NCBI GenBank assembly: GCA_019634415.1
Contig: JAHQVJ010000008.1
Location: 1-47,602, forward strand
DNA length: 47,602 nucleotides
Direction: 5' to 3'
DNA from: Myxococcales bacterium
GTDB taxonomy: Bacteria > Myxococcota_A > UBA796 > GCA-2862545
Shown: positions 17,498-25,792 of the stretch, in pieces
Numbering within the stretch: position 1 is the stretch's first letter
How the letters are laid out: the number at the start of each line of letters is the position of its first letter
Translations under genes and position numbers: made by a program
The notes under the pieces: model-generated
Databases searched by the model: none
Seen by the model: only the letters and a program-made list of their open reading frames with translations
Told to the model about the DNA's origin: nothing

Positions 17498-18133
17498 TCA
17501 GACGCCGGCCTCGGTCTCCGCGACCACTCGTCTCAGGGTGCGTACGATGGCGTCGCGCTCAGCGACCCAGTCGGCGCACAACGAGGCCGCGCGCGCACGC
17601 ACCTCGAACACCGGCCGCTCGAGGTGACAGGCCACCACCAGGCCCACCAGGGCACCGTGGCGGGGCTTCAGGGCATCCCCCGCGTCGAGCGCCGCGCGTG
17701 CGACCGCCAGCAGATCCTCCCGCGGTGCCGGATCCGCCGTCGGCAGGGTGATCTGGTCGGGCAGCATGATTCGCTCACGCTCCACGGCGCGCAGGATCCC
17801 GGCCTGCTGCAGTCGTCGCACCACGGGTCCGCGCAGATCGGGCACCTCTCGCTGCACCAGATCCAGCCAAGCCTCCACCGTGCAGCGCTCCGCATCGCGA
17901 CGCATGGCGTCCAAGGTGTCTCGCAGCAGGACATGGCCCGGTGGCTCGGGGGCGTCCGGGTGAACGCGGCCCTGGCCGTCGCGCTTGACCTGGATGTAGC
18001 CACGCAGCTTCAGCTCCAGCAGGACCGCTGCCCGCATGCCGTGTTCGATCGCACGGTAGGCAGCAGCGTGCACCGTCCCGCGGGTGGGATGGAGCGCCAA
18101 CAAGAAGAGGGCATCGGGCAGCGGGAGTGACAT
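17498..18133 (-). CDS. GPP34 (GOLPH3-like) family protein
   Basis: A 211-residue protein resembling the GPP34 family. The start MSLPLPDALFLLALHPTRG and the following AIEHGMRAAVLLELKLRGYI match the characteristic LxLLLLHDxxG...ALxGAxLxELxLRGRI opening of bacterial members. In eukaryotes GOLPH3/Vps74 binds phosphatidylinositol 4-phosphate at the Golgi and retains glycosyltransferases; bacterial homologues are uncharacterised or linked to lipid or surface metabolism. The frame extends upstream to 18301, but the family fold begins at the ATG at 18133. No strong ribosome site is seen there. It is divergent from gspC across 194 bases that carry the sigma-54 promoter and the inverted repeats. Confidence 0.72.
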   Translation of the reverse strand: MSLPLPDALFLLALHPTRGTVHAAAYRAIEHGMRAAVLLELKLRGYIQVKRDGQGRVHPDAPEPPGHVLLRDTLDAMRRDAERCTVEAWLDLVQREVPDLRGPVVRRLQQAGILRAVERERIMLPDQITLPTADPAPREDLLAVARAALDAGDALKPRHGALVGLVVACHLERPVFEVRARAASLCADWVAERDAIVRTLRRVVAETEAGV

Positions 18134-18175
18134 GGACGACCGGGGCTCGTCGGAGGCTGACACAACCCCGGGGTC

Positions 18176-18190
18176 GTGACAACCTGTCAC
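18176..18190. promoter_or_regulatory. Inverted repeat, candidate activator site 1 upstream of gspC
   Basis: GTGACA-acc-TGTCAC is a perfect inverted repeat with 6-base arms and a 3-base spacer, centred at 18183, about 125 bases upstream of the predicted sigma-54 start site. It shares core and spacing with the repeat at 18216-18230. A further TGACA half-site lies at 18158-18162. Position and symmetry fit an upstream activating site for a Fis-type enhancer-binding protein. Confidence 0.6.
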
Positions 18191-18215
18191 CCGTGGGCCG
18201 GCCTGTGGCCTTCGC

Positions 18216-18230
18216 CTGACACATTGTCGG
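18216..18230. promoter_or_regulatory. Inverted repeat, candidate activator site 2 upstream of gspC
   Basis: CTGACA-cat-TGTCGG repeats the TGACA-N3-TGTC core of site 1 with one mismatched pair. Its centre (18223) is 40 bases from site 1, near four helical turns, and about 85 bases upstream of the predicted start site. Paired sites on the same helical face are typical of sigma-54 enhancers. Confidence 0.58.
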
Positions 18231-18281
18231 TGAGCAGGTAGTGGGGTGCACGTTCCGAGGCGCCGAATAATACGGTCGCCG

Positions 18282-18297
18282 TGGCACGGTCCTTGCT
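18282..18297 (+). promoter_or_regulatory. Sigma-54 (-24/-12) promoter of the type II secretion operon
   Basis: TGGCACG-gtcc-TTGCT matches the full sigma-54 consensus TGGCACG-N4-TTGCW at every defined position. The -12 GC places the start of transcription near 18308, about 20 bases before the GTG I chose for gspC. It points into gspC-N and has two related inverted repeats 85 and 125 bases upstream. Confidence 0.82.
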
Positions 18298-18327
18298 GCA
18301 TGCAGTTGCAACGTCGGAGTGGTTGTC

Positions 18328-19230
18328 GTGAGTCGAACGCTTCCCATCGCCTTGCTGGTCCTTGCCACGTTGTTCTCGGGCGGAAGCGCCTGGGCCGTGA
18401 ACTTGATGATCGGATCCTACGCAGCCGTCGAGGGCGCCGTGCAGAGCACCCCCGTGGCGAAGAACTCGTCGCGGAGGGCCAAGGCGCGCAGCGCGACGCC
18501 TCGAGCCCTCACGGTGGAGCAGTACCTCGACGGCATCATGCGTCGGAACCTGTTCGACAAGGACGTCATCAGCACCTGGAACCCCAACCCCAAGGGTGAC
18601 TCCGACACCGAGGCGCGCTCCGAGCTGAAGGTGCGGCTGTTGGGCACCATCGTGGCCAGCCCCGAGTCCTTCAGCTCCGCGCTGATCGCCGACGAGGAGG
18701 ATCCCTACCCGCGGGGCTACTCCATCGGCGACGAGCTGCACAACCGCGAGGTCATCAAGATCGAGGTCAAGCAGGTGACCTTGAAGCGGCTCGACAACGG
18801 GGAGATCGAGCTGCTCACCATCGACGACACCCTGTCGGCGGCTCCGAGGGCCAGCGCCCCGAAGCCCTCGTCGGGTGGTGAAGATGGTGCGGTCCAAGAG
18901 GCGGGCGACAACAAGTACACCGTCAGCCGCGACCTGTTCGACAAGTACATCAACGACCTCGAGGGCATCAGTCGCATGGGGCGTGCGTTGCTGCACCGCG
19001 GCCCCGACGGGGAGTTCGATGGCTATCGGCTGTCGGCCATTCGTCGAAACACGCTCGCGGATCAGCTCGGCATCAAGAACGGCGACATCATCCACGCCGT
19101 CAACGGTCAGTCGCTCGACTCCGTGCAGGCGGCCATGGGCGCCTACAACACGCTGAAGACCGACTCCAACTTCTGTTTCGAGATCACCCGTCGCGGTAGC
19201 CCCGTGGAGCTCTGCTACGACGTGCAGTGA
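18328..19230 (+). CDS. gspC: Type II secretion inner-membrane protein GspC
   Basis: A 300-residue GspC. The N-terminus carries a transmembrane segment (LPIALLVLATLFSGGSAWAV). Next comes the homology region that contacts the secretin (MRRNLFDKDV, then VRLLGTIVASP...SALI, GDELHNREVIKIEVKQVTL). A C-terminal PDZ-like domain begins at about residue 220 (YRLSAIRRNTLADQLGIKNGDIIHAVNG). GspC links the inner-membrane platform to GspD. The frame allows a GTG at 18319, but the GTG at 18328 has GGAG eight bases before it. It is the first gene of the operon, about 20 bases after the predicted sigma-54 start site. RNLFDK appears again as RDLFDKYI near residue 203, the repeated FDK motif seen in delta-type GspC proteins. 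Confidence 0.9.
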   Translation: MSRTLPIALLVLATLFSGGSAWAVNLMIGSYAAVEGAVQSTPVAKNSSRRAKARSATPRALTVEQYLDGIMRRNLFDKDVISTWNPNPKGDSDTEARSELKVRLLGTIVASPESFSSALIADEEDPYPRGYSIGDELHNREVIKIEVKQVTLKRLDNGEIELLTIDDTLSAAPRASAPKPSSGGEDGAVQEAGDNKYTVSRDLFDKYINDLEGISRMGRALLHRGPDGEFDGYRLSAIRRNTLADQLGIKNGDIIHAVNGQSLDSVQAAMGAYNTLKTDSNFCFEITRRGSPVELCYDVQ

Positions 19231-19265
19231 TCCCACTCCTTCCTACCTTTCCCACGAGATGACCT

Positions 19266-21719
19266 GTGAACCTTGATTCGTCCCTTCTGAAGCGCATCGT
19301 CACGCTTGCGGCGCTGCTCGCATCGACGCCCGCGTTCGCACAGGACCCCATCGTCACCGAGAACCCGGACGGCACCACCACGGTCTCCCCGTCCACCCCC
19401 AGCGGCCGGGAGGCTCAGCCCGCCACGGACCCCAGCGACGCCGATCTGGTGTTGCTCAACTTCGCTCCCGACACCTCGATCTACGATCTGGTGTTGTTCT
19501 TCGCGCAGACGCGCGACATGAACTTCGTCATCGGCGACGTCAAGGAGCTGCAGGGCAAGAAGGTCACCATCATCAGCAACCGGCGCGTTCCCGGCCGGGC
19601 GGCCTGGGAGGCGTTCCTCTCGGCCCTCGAGGTCGCTGGCTACAGCCTCTCCACCGTCGGCAACACGTCCAAGATCGTCAAGTCCAGCGAGGCGGGACAG
19701 AAGCCCATCCGGATCGGGGTCGGGCAGCCGGGCGCGAGCGACGGCTACGTGACCCAACTCATCCAGCTCGAGAACACTCGCGTCGACGACATGTCCAAGG
19801 TCATCCAGACCATGGCTCCCGGCGACGCCAAGATCGTGGCCTATCCGCCCACGAACACGCTGATCATCACCGACACCGCGGCCAACATCCGCAAGATGTA
19901 CCGCATCATGAACGAGCTGGACGTGGCGGCGCCCCGCTCGTCCATGGAGATCTACGAGCTCATCCACGCCTCCTCCTCGGAGGTCAAGGGCATCATCGAA
20001 GAGCTCTACGGCACGCAGGAGAACAGCCAGGAGGCCGAGCCCGCGTCTCGGGTCCGCCGCACCTCTCGCAGCAGCCGGGCCTCCTCGCGCCGGAGCCGGA
20101 CCACCTCGACGTCGACGGACACCGTGTCCGCGGGCACCGAGTCCAAGTACATCTCGAAGGTGCTCGACGACGAGCGCACCAACTCCCTCATCGTGCTGGC
20201 CAACCAGGACGGCCACAAGGCCGTGCGCGAGCTCATCAAGAAGCTCGACGTCGACACGGACCCCACCGCCGGCTCGCAGATCCACGTGGTGACGCTGGAG
20301 AACGCGAAGGCCGAAGAGGTGGCCACCATCATGAGTCAGCTCTCCCAGGAGGGCAGCAGCAACACCGGCACCGACAATCGCTCCGCCGCAGCCCGGCGCG
20401 CGGCTGCGCGAGCCAACGCCCGGGGGCAGGCCCCCGCCGCGGAGACCGGCGAAGACGAGGAGCGTGGGGCCATCGCGGCCTTCGACTCGGGCATGCGCAT
20501 CGCCGCCGACGAGAACACGAACTCGCTCGTGATCATCGCCGACAACGACGACTTCAAGATCGTGAAGTCGGTGATCGACATGCTCGACATCGAGCGCAAG
20601 CAGGTCTTCGTGGACGCCGTGGTGATGGAGCTGTCGAGCGAGGACACCGAGACGCTGGGGCTGGCCTACCACCTTCCGCAGCAGCCGAGCGCCGACGCCA
20701 CCGGCTTCGTGGGCTCTCAGCTGGGAGCGACGTCGCTGGGGCTGACCCAGGATGCGCTGTCGGGACTGGCCTTCGGGGTGTTCGGGCAGACCGTCGACGT
20801 GCCCGTGATCAACCCCACCACCGGGCTCACCGAGGCGCTGCCCGTGCCGTCCTTCGGCATCGCGCTCAACGCCATCAAGACCTTCGGCAGCACCAACATC
20901 ATCTCCAACCCCACGCTGACCACCCTCGACAACGAGGAAGCGCAGATCACGGTGGGCCGGAAGATCCCGTTCCCCACCACCAGCGGCCTGAACAACCTCG
21001 GGCAGCCCGTGGTGAGCTTCCAGCGCGAGGACGTGGCCATCTCGCTGAAGGTCACGCCCCGCATCAACAGCGCCAACTTCGTGACGCTGGAGCTGGAGGT
21101 GGAGGTCCAGGAGGTGGAGGAGAGCGCGCAGAGTGCTGCCGTCACGGCGGCTGGCGGGGGCTTCATCACCAGCGAGCGGACGCTGCAGACCGTGGCCTTG
21201 GTGCGCGACAACCAGACCATGGTGATCGGCGGTCTGGTGAGCTCCACCGAGGGCCAGTCCGAGTCCAAGGTACCCATCCTCGGAGACCTGCCCATCCTCG
21301 GGGCGCTGTTTCGGTCGAGGGGTTCCACGGAGCGTAAGTCCAACCTGATGATCTTCCTCACCCCGCACATCATCGACGATCCCGACGACATGCTCGAGAT
21401 CCAGCGGGTGAAGGAAGCCCAGCGGCAGGAGTTCCTGCGCCGCTTCTACGGGCGCAGCCGCGACGATCAGATGCAGGAGCTCAAGAACTTCCTGCGGTTC
21501 TCCATGAACTTCGTGGACGAGCCCACCATGTACCGCGGGCCCACCGAGGTGAGCACCGATCTGCAGCTGTCCGACGAGACGCGCTCGGCCATCCAGGCGG
21601 TGATCGACGACGTGCGCGGCAACCAGCCCGGTGCGGGCGCGGGGGCGCTGCCCCCCGAGGGCGAGGTGGACCTCGTGATCGAGGACCGCACCGAGCCCAC
21701 CGACGAGGGAGAGGAGTAA
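19266..21719 (+). CDS. gspD: Type II secretion outer-membrane secretin GspD
   Basis: An 817-residue secretin that forms the outer-membrane channel. A signal peptide ends near AFAQD (about residue 26). The N0 domain follows (VLLNFAPDTSIYDLVLFFAQ), then N1-N3 repeats with VIQTMAPGDAKIVAYPPTNTLIITD and ERTNSLIVLANQDGHKAVRELI. A Ser/Arg-rich linker interrupts an N domain at about residues 262-285, and an Ala/Arg-rich loop lies near 375-395. The secretin core holds VPILGDLPILGALFRS at about residue 668 and ends in LMIFLTPHII. About 110 residues follow, including a coiled and acidic C-terminus that may bind a pilotin. The start is GTG with only a weak ribosome site, 35 bases after gspC. Confidence 0.95.
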   Translation: MNLDSSLLKRIVTLAALLASTPAFAQDPIVTENPDGTTTVSPSTPSGREAQPATDPSDADLVLLNFAPDTSIYDLVLFFAQTRDMNFVIGDVKELQGKKVTIISNRRVPGRAAWEAFLSALEVAGYSLSTVGNTSKIVKSSEAGQKPIRIGVGQPGASDGYVTQLIQLENTRVDDMSKVIQTMAPGDAKIVAYPPTNTLIITDTAANIRKMYRIMNELDVAAPRSSMEIYELIHASSSEVKGIIEELYGTQENSQEAEPASRVRRTSRSSRASSRRSRTTSTSTDTVSAGTESKYISKVLDDERTNSLIVLANQDGHKAVRELIKKLDVDTDPTAGSQIHVVTLENAKAEEVATIMSQLSQEGSSNTGTDNRSAAARRAAARANARGQAPAAETGEDEERGAIAAFDSGMRIAADENTNSLVIIADNDDFKIVKSVIDMLDIERKQVFVDAVVMELSSEDTETLGLAYHLPQQPSADATGFVGSQLGATSLGLTQDALSGLAFGVFGQTVDVPVINPTTGLTEALPVPSFGIALNAIKTFGSTNIISNPTLTTLDNEEAQITVGRKIPFPTTSGLNNLGQPVVSFQREDVAISLKVTPRINSANFVTLELEVEVQEVEESAQSAAVTAAGGGFITSERTLQTVALVRDNQTMVIGGLVSSTEGQSESKVPILGDLPILGALFRSRGSTERKSNLMIFLTPHIIDDPDDMLEIQRVKEAQRQEFLRRFYGRSRDDQMQELKNFLRFSMNFVDEPTMYRGPTEVSTDLQLSDETRSAIQAVIDDVRGNQPGAGAGALPPEGEVDLVIEDRTEPTDEGEE

Positions 21720-21722
21720 GCG

Positions 21723-23333
21723 ATGGCCATTCGGCGTGAACAGGTCGACGAGACCCTCGACGAGCTCGCGGCCGCCCGGGCGAACGCCAGGCTGTCCGGC
21801 CTGGACTTGATCACCGAGGTCGACGCCGAACGCATCGCCCCCGAGGTGATCCGAGCGCTCCCGCACCACCTGGCGCGCGAGCACCGGATGCTGCCTCTGT
21901 ACACCGACGAGGACGGTGAGCTGATCATCGGCATGGCGGATCTGCGAGCCATCCGGCTGCTCGACGATCTGCGCGTGCTGTACGGCTCTCCGGTGCGGCC
22001 CGTGATCGTGCCCGCCGAGGTGTTGTCCAACGCCACTCGCGAGGCCTACGACCGCGCCGCGCAGTCCGCCGAGGCCATCATCGACCAGGCCGCGGACGAG
22101 GTGGAGGGCGAGGAGGCGCTGAACATCGAGGACGCCGAGATCGGCGTCGACGACCACAACCAAGCGCCCATCATCCGGTTCGTCAACGCGGTGCTGTCGC
22201 AGGCCATCAAGGAGCGGGCCAGCGACATCCACATCGAGCCCTACGAGAAGGAGATGGTGGTCCGCTACCGGATCGACGGAGTGCTCAAGGAGACGCTACG
22301 CCGGCCAGCGAAGCTCAAGACCACCATCGTGGCCCGCATCAAGATCATGGCGGATCTGAACATCGCCGAGAAGCGGCTTCCCCAAGATGGTCGCATCCGA
22401 CGCAAGCTCGGCAACCGCGAGATCGATCTGCGGGTGAGCACCGTGCCCGTTCGCCACGGTGAGCGCGTGGTCATGCGGATCCTCGAGAAGGGCAAGGTCT
22501 TCTCGCTAGACAAGATCGGGATGGCTGGCAACACGCTGGTGCGCTTCCGGGAGCTGATCCGTCGACCCGACGGGATCCTGCTCGTCACGGGTCCCACCGG
22601 GTCGGGCAAGTCCACCACGCTGTACTCGGCGATCACCGAGATCAACAGCCCCGACAAGAACATCCTCACCATCGAGGATCCGGTGGAGTACGAGGCGCCG
22701 GGGGTGGGACAGGTCCAGGTCAACCACAAGATCCAGCTGACCTTCGCGTCGGCGCTGCGCGCGTTCCTTCGTCAGGACCCCGACGTCATCCTGGTGGGCG
22801 AGATCCGCGACACGGAGACGGCCAACAACGCAGTCCAGGCCTCTCTCACCGGCCACCTCGTGCTGTCCACCTTGCATACCAACGATGCCGCAACGGCCTT
22901 CGCCCGTCTGTGCGACATGGACGTGGAGCCCTTCCTGGTGGCCGACACCGTGCTCGGTGTGATCGCCCAGCGCCTGGTGCGCACGCTGTGCAAGGAGTGC
23001 CGCGAGCAGTACGTGCCCGACACGCTGCAGCTGCGCGAGGTGGGCTGCTCCGACGAGCAGGTGCGTCAGGTGTCCAACGCCACCATCTACCGCGCCACCG
23101 GTTGCGAGGAATGCAACGGAGTGGGGTACACCGGCCGAACCGGAATCTACGAGTTCCTGGAGACCGACGAGCAGATCGAGCGGCTGGTGATCGACAAGGC
23201 CACGGCTGCCCAGATCGCCCGGGTCGCGCGCGAGAACGGGATGTTCTCGCTGTTCGACGACGGGATTCGCAAGGTGTTTCAGGGCGTCACCACGTTCGAC
23301 GAGGTCAAGCGCGTGACCTCGGCGGAGATCTGA
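21723..23333 (+). CDS. gspE: Type II secretion ATPase GspE
   Basis: A 536-residue cytoplasmic ATPase that powers pseudopilus assembly. The N-terminal domain (1-140) contacts GspL. The catalytic part shows SDIHIEPYEKEMVVRYRIDG, Walker A GPTGSGKS at about 289-296, the Asp box TIEDPVEY, Walker B EIRDTETA and the His box HLVLSTLHTND. The zinc-binding tetracysteine motif of GspE is complete: CKEC at 422-425 and CEEC at about 461-464, with VGYTGRTGIYE directly after. Length and order match the family. The ribosome site GAGAGGAG lies across the gspD stop, and the genes are 3 bases apart. Confidence 0.96.
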   Translation: MAIRREQVDETLDELAAARANARLSGLDLITEVDAERIAPEVIRALPHHLAREHRMLPLYTDEDGELIIGMADLRAIRLLDDLRVLYGSPVRPVIVPAEVLSNATREAYDRAAQSAEAIIDQAADEVEGEEALNIEDAEIGVDDHNQAPIIRFVNAVLSQAIKERASDIHIEPYEKEMVVRYRIDGVLKETLRRPAKLKTTIVARIKIMADLNIAEKRLPQDGRIRRKLGNREIDLRVSTVPVRHGERVVMRILEKGKVFSLDKIGMAGNTLVRFRELIRRPDGILLVTGPTGSGKSTTLYSAITEINSPDKNILTIEDPVEYEAPGVGQVQVNHKIQLTFASALRAFLRQDPDVILVGEIRDTETANNAVQASLTGHLVLSTLHTNDAATAFARLCDMDVEPFLVADTVLGVIAQRLVRTLCKECREQYVPDTLQLREVGCSDEQVRQVSNATIYRATGCEECNGVGYTGRTGIYEFLETDEQIERLVIDKATAAQIARVARENGMFSLFDDGIRKVFQGVTTFDEVKRVTSAEI

Positions 23334-23334
23334 C

Positions 23335-24582
23335 ATGGCGGTCTTCGAGTACAAGGGCCTGGATGCCTCGGGCAAGGCCGTCGCGGGCATCGTCGACGCC
23401 GACACCGCCAAGGTGGCACGGGCGAGGCTGCGCAAGCAGGGCCTGTTCCCCACGGAGATCCACGCCCAGGCTGGCAAGGGCACCCGTCAGGGCGAGTCGA
23501 TCCTCGACATGCAGATCGACGTGGCCAGCTACTTTCAGTTCATCTCGGCGCGCGACGTCTCGATCATGACCACGCAGCTGTCCACGCTGGTGGGGGCCCA
23601 CGTGCCCATGGCCGAGGCGCTGTCGGCGCTGGTGGACCAGACCGAGAAGGCCAAGTTCAAGGTCGTGCTGTCCAAGGTCAAGGAGAAGGTGGTCGAAGGA
23701 GGCTCGCTCGGCGACGCCATGTCGGACCACCCCAAGGTGTTCGACGATCTGTACGTGCAGATGGTGCGAGCCGGTGAGAAGTCGGGCGCGCTGGATCAAG
23801 TGCTCGCGCGGCTCGCCACCTATGCCGACGGGCAGGTGAAGCTGCAGAGCCAGGTGCTCTCCGCCGTGGCCTACCCGATCTTGCTGGGCATCATGGGGAT
23901 CGGGATCCTGTCGATGCTGTTCCTGTTCGTGATTCCGCGGATCCGGAACCTGTTCGACTCCATGCCCGGCGGGGCCGAGGCGCTGCCACTGCTCACCAAG
24001 GTGGTGTTCTTCTTCGGCGACGTGCTCGTGGGCTGGTGGTGGGCCTTCCCGATGCTCGTCGGCTTGGTGGTGGTGGGCTTCCGTCGCTGGGTTCGCACCG
24101 AGACGGGTCGGCGCCGGTGGGACACGTGGCGGCTGAAGTTCCCCGTGTTCGGCACGATGTCGCGGCTGGTGGCCGTCTCGCGCTTCTGTCGCACGCTGTC
24201 CACGCTCCTCATCAGTGGGGTGCCCATCATCTCTGCACTGAGGATCGTGCAGGATGTGGTGGGCAACGTGGTGCTCGCCGATGCCGTCGGCGATGCGGCG
24301 CACTCCATCCAGGAGGGGCAATCCATCGCGGTGCCCCTGCGCAACTCGGGTGAGTTCCCTCCCATGGTGACCCACATGGTCGGGATCGGGGAGCGCACGG
24401 GTGAGCTGGAGCGCATGCTCCGGGTGGTCGCGGATGCCTACGAAGACCAGGTAGACGCGACAATTACTGCCATGACGTCCCTGCTCGCGCCGGTGATGAT
24501 CATGATCATGGGGGGCGCCGTGTTCGTGGTCGCCCTCGGGCTGCTGATGCCCATGATGAACATTTCTCAGATGATCAAATGA
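23335..24582 (+). CDS. gspF: Type II secretion inner-membrane platform protein GspF
   Basis: A 415-residue polytopic protein. The N-terminus MAVFEYKGLDASGKAVAGIV is typical. Two homologous cytoplasmic helical domains are present (DVSIMTTQLSTLVGAHVPMAEAL and VAVSRFCRTLSTLLISGVPI), each ending in an E(R/K)(T/S)GxL motif (AGEKSGALDQVL; GIGERTGELERML). Three transmembrane segments are visible at about 180-205, 220-250 and 380-410. GspF couples the ATPase to pseudopilin assembly. It starts one base after the gspE stop, and its own stop overlaps the first possible gspG start. Confidence 0.95.
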   Translation: MAVFEYKGLDASGKAVAGIVDADTAKVARARLRKQGLFPTEIHAQAGKGTRQGESILDMQIDVASYFQFISARDVSIMTTQLSTLVGAHVPMAEALSALVDQTEKAKFKVVLSKVKEKVVEGGSLGDAMSDHPKVFDDLYVQMVRAGEKSGALDQVLARLATYADGQVKLQSQVLSAVAYPILLGIMGIGILSMLFLFVIPRIRNLFDSMPGGAEALPLLTKVVFFFGDVLVGWWWAFPMLVGLVVVGFRRWVRTETGRRRWDTWRLKFPVFGTMSRLVAVSRFCRTLSTLLISGVPIISALRIVQDVVGNVVLADAVGDAAHSIQEGQSIAVPLRNSGEFPPMVTHMVGIGERTGELERMLRVVADAYEDQVDATITAMTSLLAPVMIMIMGGAVFVVALGLLMPMMNISQMIK

Positions 24583-24614
24583 AACGAACGACACAAACGA
24601 TCGAGGAGGACCCC

Positions 24615-25055
24615 ATGGGTGACCTGATGAAGCGCTGGCCAGTCGTCCAGCGGGCGCTGACGCGGCGCTCGAGGCGCCGCTCGCAGCGAGGGATGTCGCT
24701 GGTGGAGGTGATGGTGGTCATCGCCATCATCCTGACACTGATGAGCATCTTGGCCATCGGCGTGTTCTCCATCTTCGGCGAGTCGCAGGTGCAGACGACC
24801 GTGCTGACGATGGGCAAGGTCAACGAGCGCGTCGAGATCTACATGCTGCGCAAGAAGAAGCCGCCGGCCACCTCCGAGGGGCTCACGGCGGTGTTCGGTG
24901 GGGAGCAGGTGCCCTCCGACAGCTGGGGCAACGAGTTCATCTACGTGCAGCCTGGTCCCAACGGCTCGCCCTTCGACCTGATCTCGCTGGGCTCCGACGG
25001 AGCGGAGGGCGGCACCGGCAACGCGGCCGACATCCGCTGGAGCGAGCAGCGCTGA
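24615..25055 (+). CDS. gspG: Type II secretion major pseudopilin GspG
   Basis: A 146-residue major pseudopilin. The prepilin site RG/MSLVEVMVVIAI has glutamate at +5 and a long hydrophobic helix. Downstream are the conserved ATSEGLTAVF and DSWGNEFIYVQPG motifs, then the FDLISLGSDGAEGGTGNAADI calcium-binding loop of GspG. The leader before the cleavage site is long and arginine-rich (about 26 residues). The frame also has an ATG at 24579 overlapping gspF, but the ATG at 24615 has AGGAGG five bases upstream and is preferred. No prepilin peptidase (GspO) gene lies in this operon. Confidence 0.93.
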   Translation: MGDLMKRWPVVQRALTRRSRRRSQRGMSLVEVMVVIAIILTLMSILAIGVFSIFGESQVQTTVLTMGKVNERVEIYMLRKKKPPATSEGLTAVFGGEQVPSDSWGNEFIYVQPGPNGSPFDLISLGSDGAEGGTGNAADIRWSEQR

Positions 25056-25792
25056 TGACCTCGAAGATCCCACATCGGCGCAGTCGTCGTCGCAGCCGCC
25101 GGGGCCTGTCCCTGGTGGAGGTGATGGTGGCCATCGCGCTCATGCTGGCGTTGATCGCCGTGCTGGCGCCGTCGGTGCGGGCCATCTTCGAGCTCGATCA
25201 GCGGGCGGTGGGTCGCAAGCTCGCCACCCTGTACGAGCGGCTACACGACGAAGCGGTCATGCGGAACCTCACCTTCCGCATCGCGTTCCACCTCGAGCAG
25301 GATCGCTACGTGGTGGAGTCGGGGGAGCCGGGCGCGCTCATCTCGGCCACGCCCGACGAGCGGGAGGCCTTCGAGGAGGAGACCCGCGAGAAGCTGCGGC
25401 TGATGGACGAGGAGATGCGCGTGGCCTGGCTACGCTCGCGTCGCCAGCCCTTCGAGTCGCTGGGTAAGCACGGCCAGATGGAGTTCGATCTGCCCGCTGG
25501 CGTGAAGCTCGGTGGGGTCTACACGCCGCAGTACGGCCGCATGGTCAAGCCCGGCGACGACGTGGGGGGCGGGGCCGACGAGGACGACCCGCTCAAGGTG
25601 TTCTCCCACGTGATGAACAACGGCTTCGTCGAGCACACGCTCATCTGGATCACGTCTGCTGGCGACGACGACGACGGCTGGACGGTCGAGGTGGAGCCCC
25701 TGTCCGGGGTCGTGCACCTGCACGGTGAGCTCGTCGACGTCTACGACATCAAGGACGACGTGCCCGACGACGGCCCGTCGCTGCCGAACTGA
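25055..25792 (+). CDS. gspH: Type II secretion minor pseudopilin GspH
   Basis: A 245-residue pseudopilin with a basic leader (HRRSRRRSRRG) and the cleavage site RRG/LSLVEVMVAIAL with glutamate at +5. It is assigned as GspH from its place between gspG and gspI and from the VGRKLATLYERLHDEAVMRNLTFRIAF segment, typical of GspH/FimT. The soluble domain is larger than usual (about 170 residues is common) and has an acidic helical insert, DEREAFEEETREKLRLMDEE. The ATG overlaps the gspG stop by one base (TGATG), implying translational coupling. Confidence 0.82.
   Translation: MTSKIPHRRSRRRSRRGLSLVEVMVAIALMLALIAVLAPSVRAIFELDQRAVGRKLATLYERLHDEAVMRNLTFRIAFHLEQDRYVVESGEPGALISATPDEREAFEEETREKLRLMDEEMRVAWLRSRRQPFESLGKHGQMEFDLPAGVKLGGVYTPQYGRMVKPGDDVGGGADEDDPLKVFSHVMNNGFVEHTLIWITSAGDDDDGWTVEVEPLSGVVHLHGELVDVYDIKDDVPDDGPSLPN

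Noticed and set aside
19215..22232. A 1005-residue minus-strand frame opposite gspD and gspE
   Set aside because: Composition typical of an antisense shadow (His/Val/Asp/Gly-rich, no motif); the plus strand encodes textbook secretin and ATPase.
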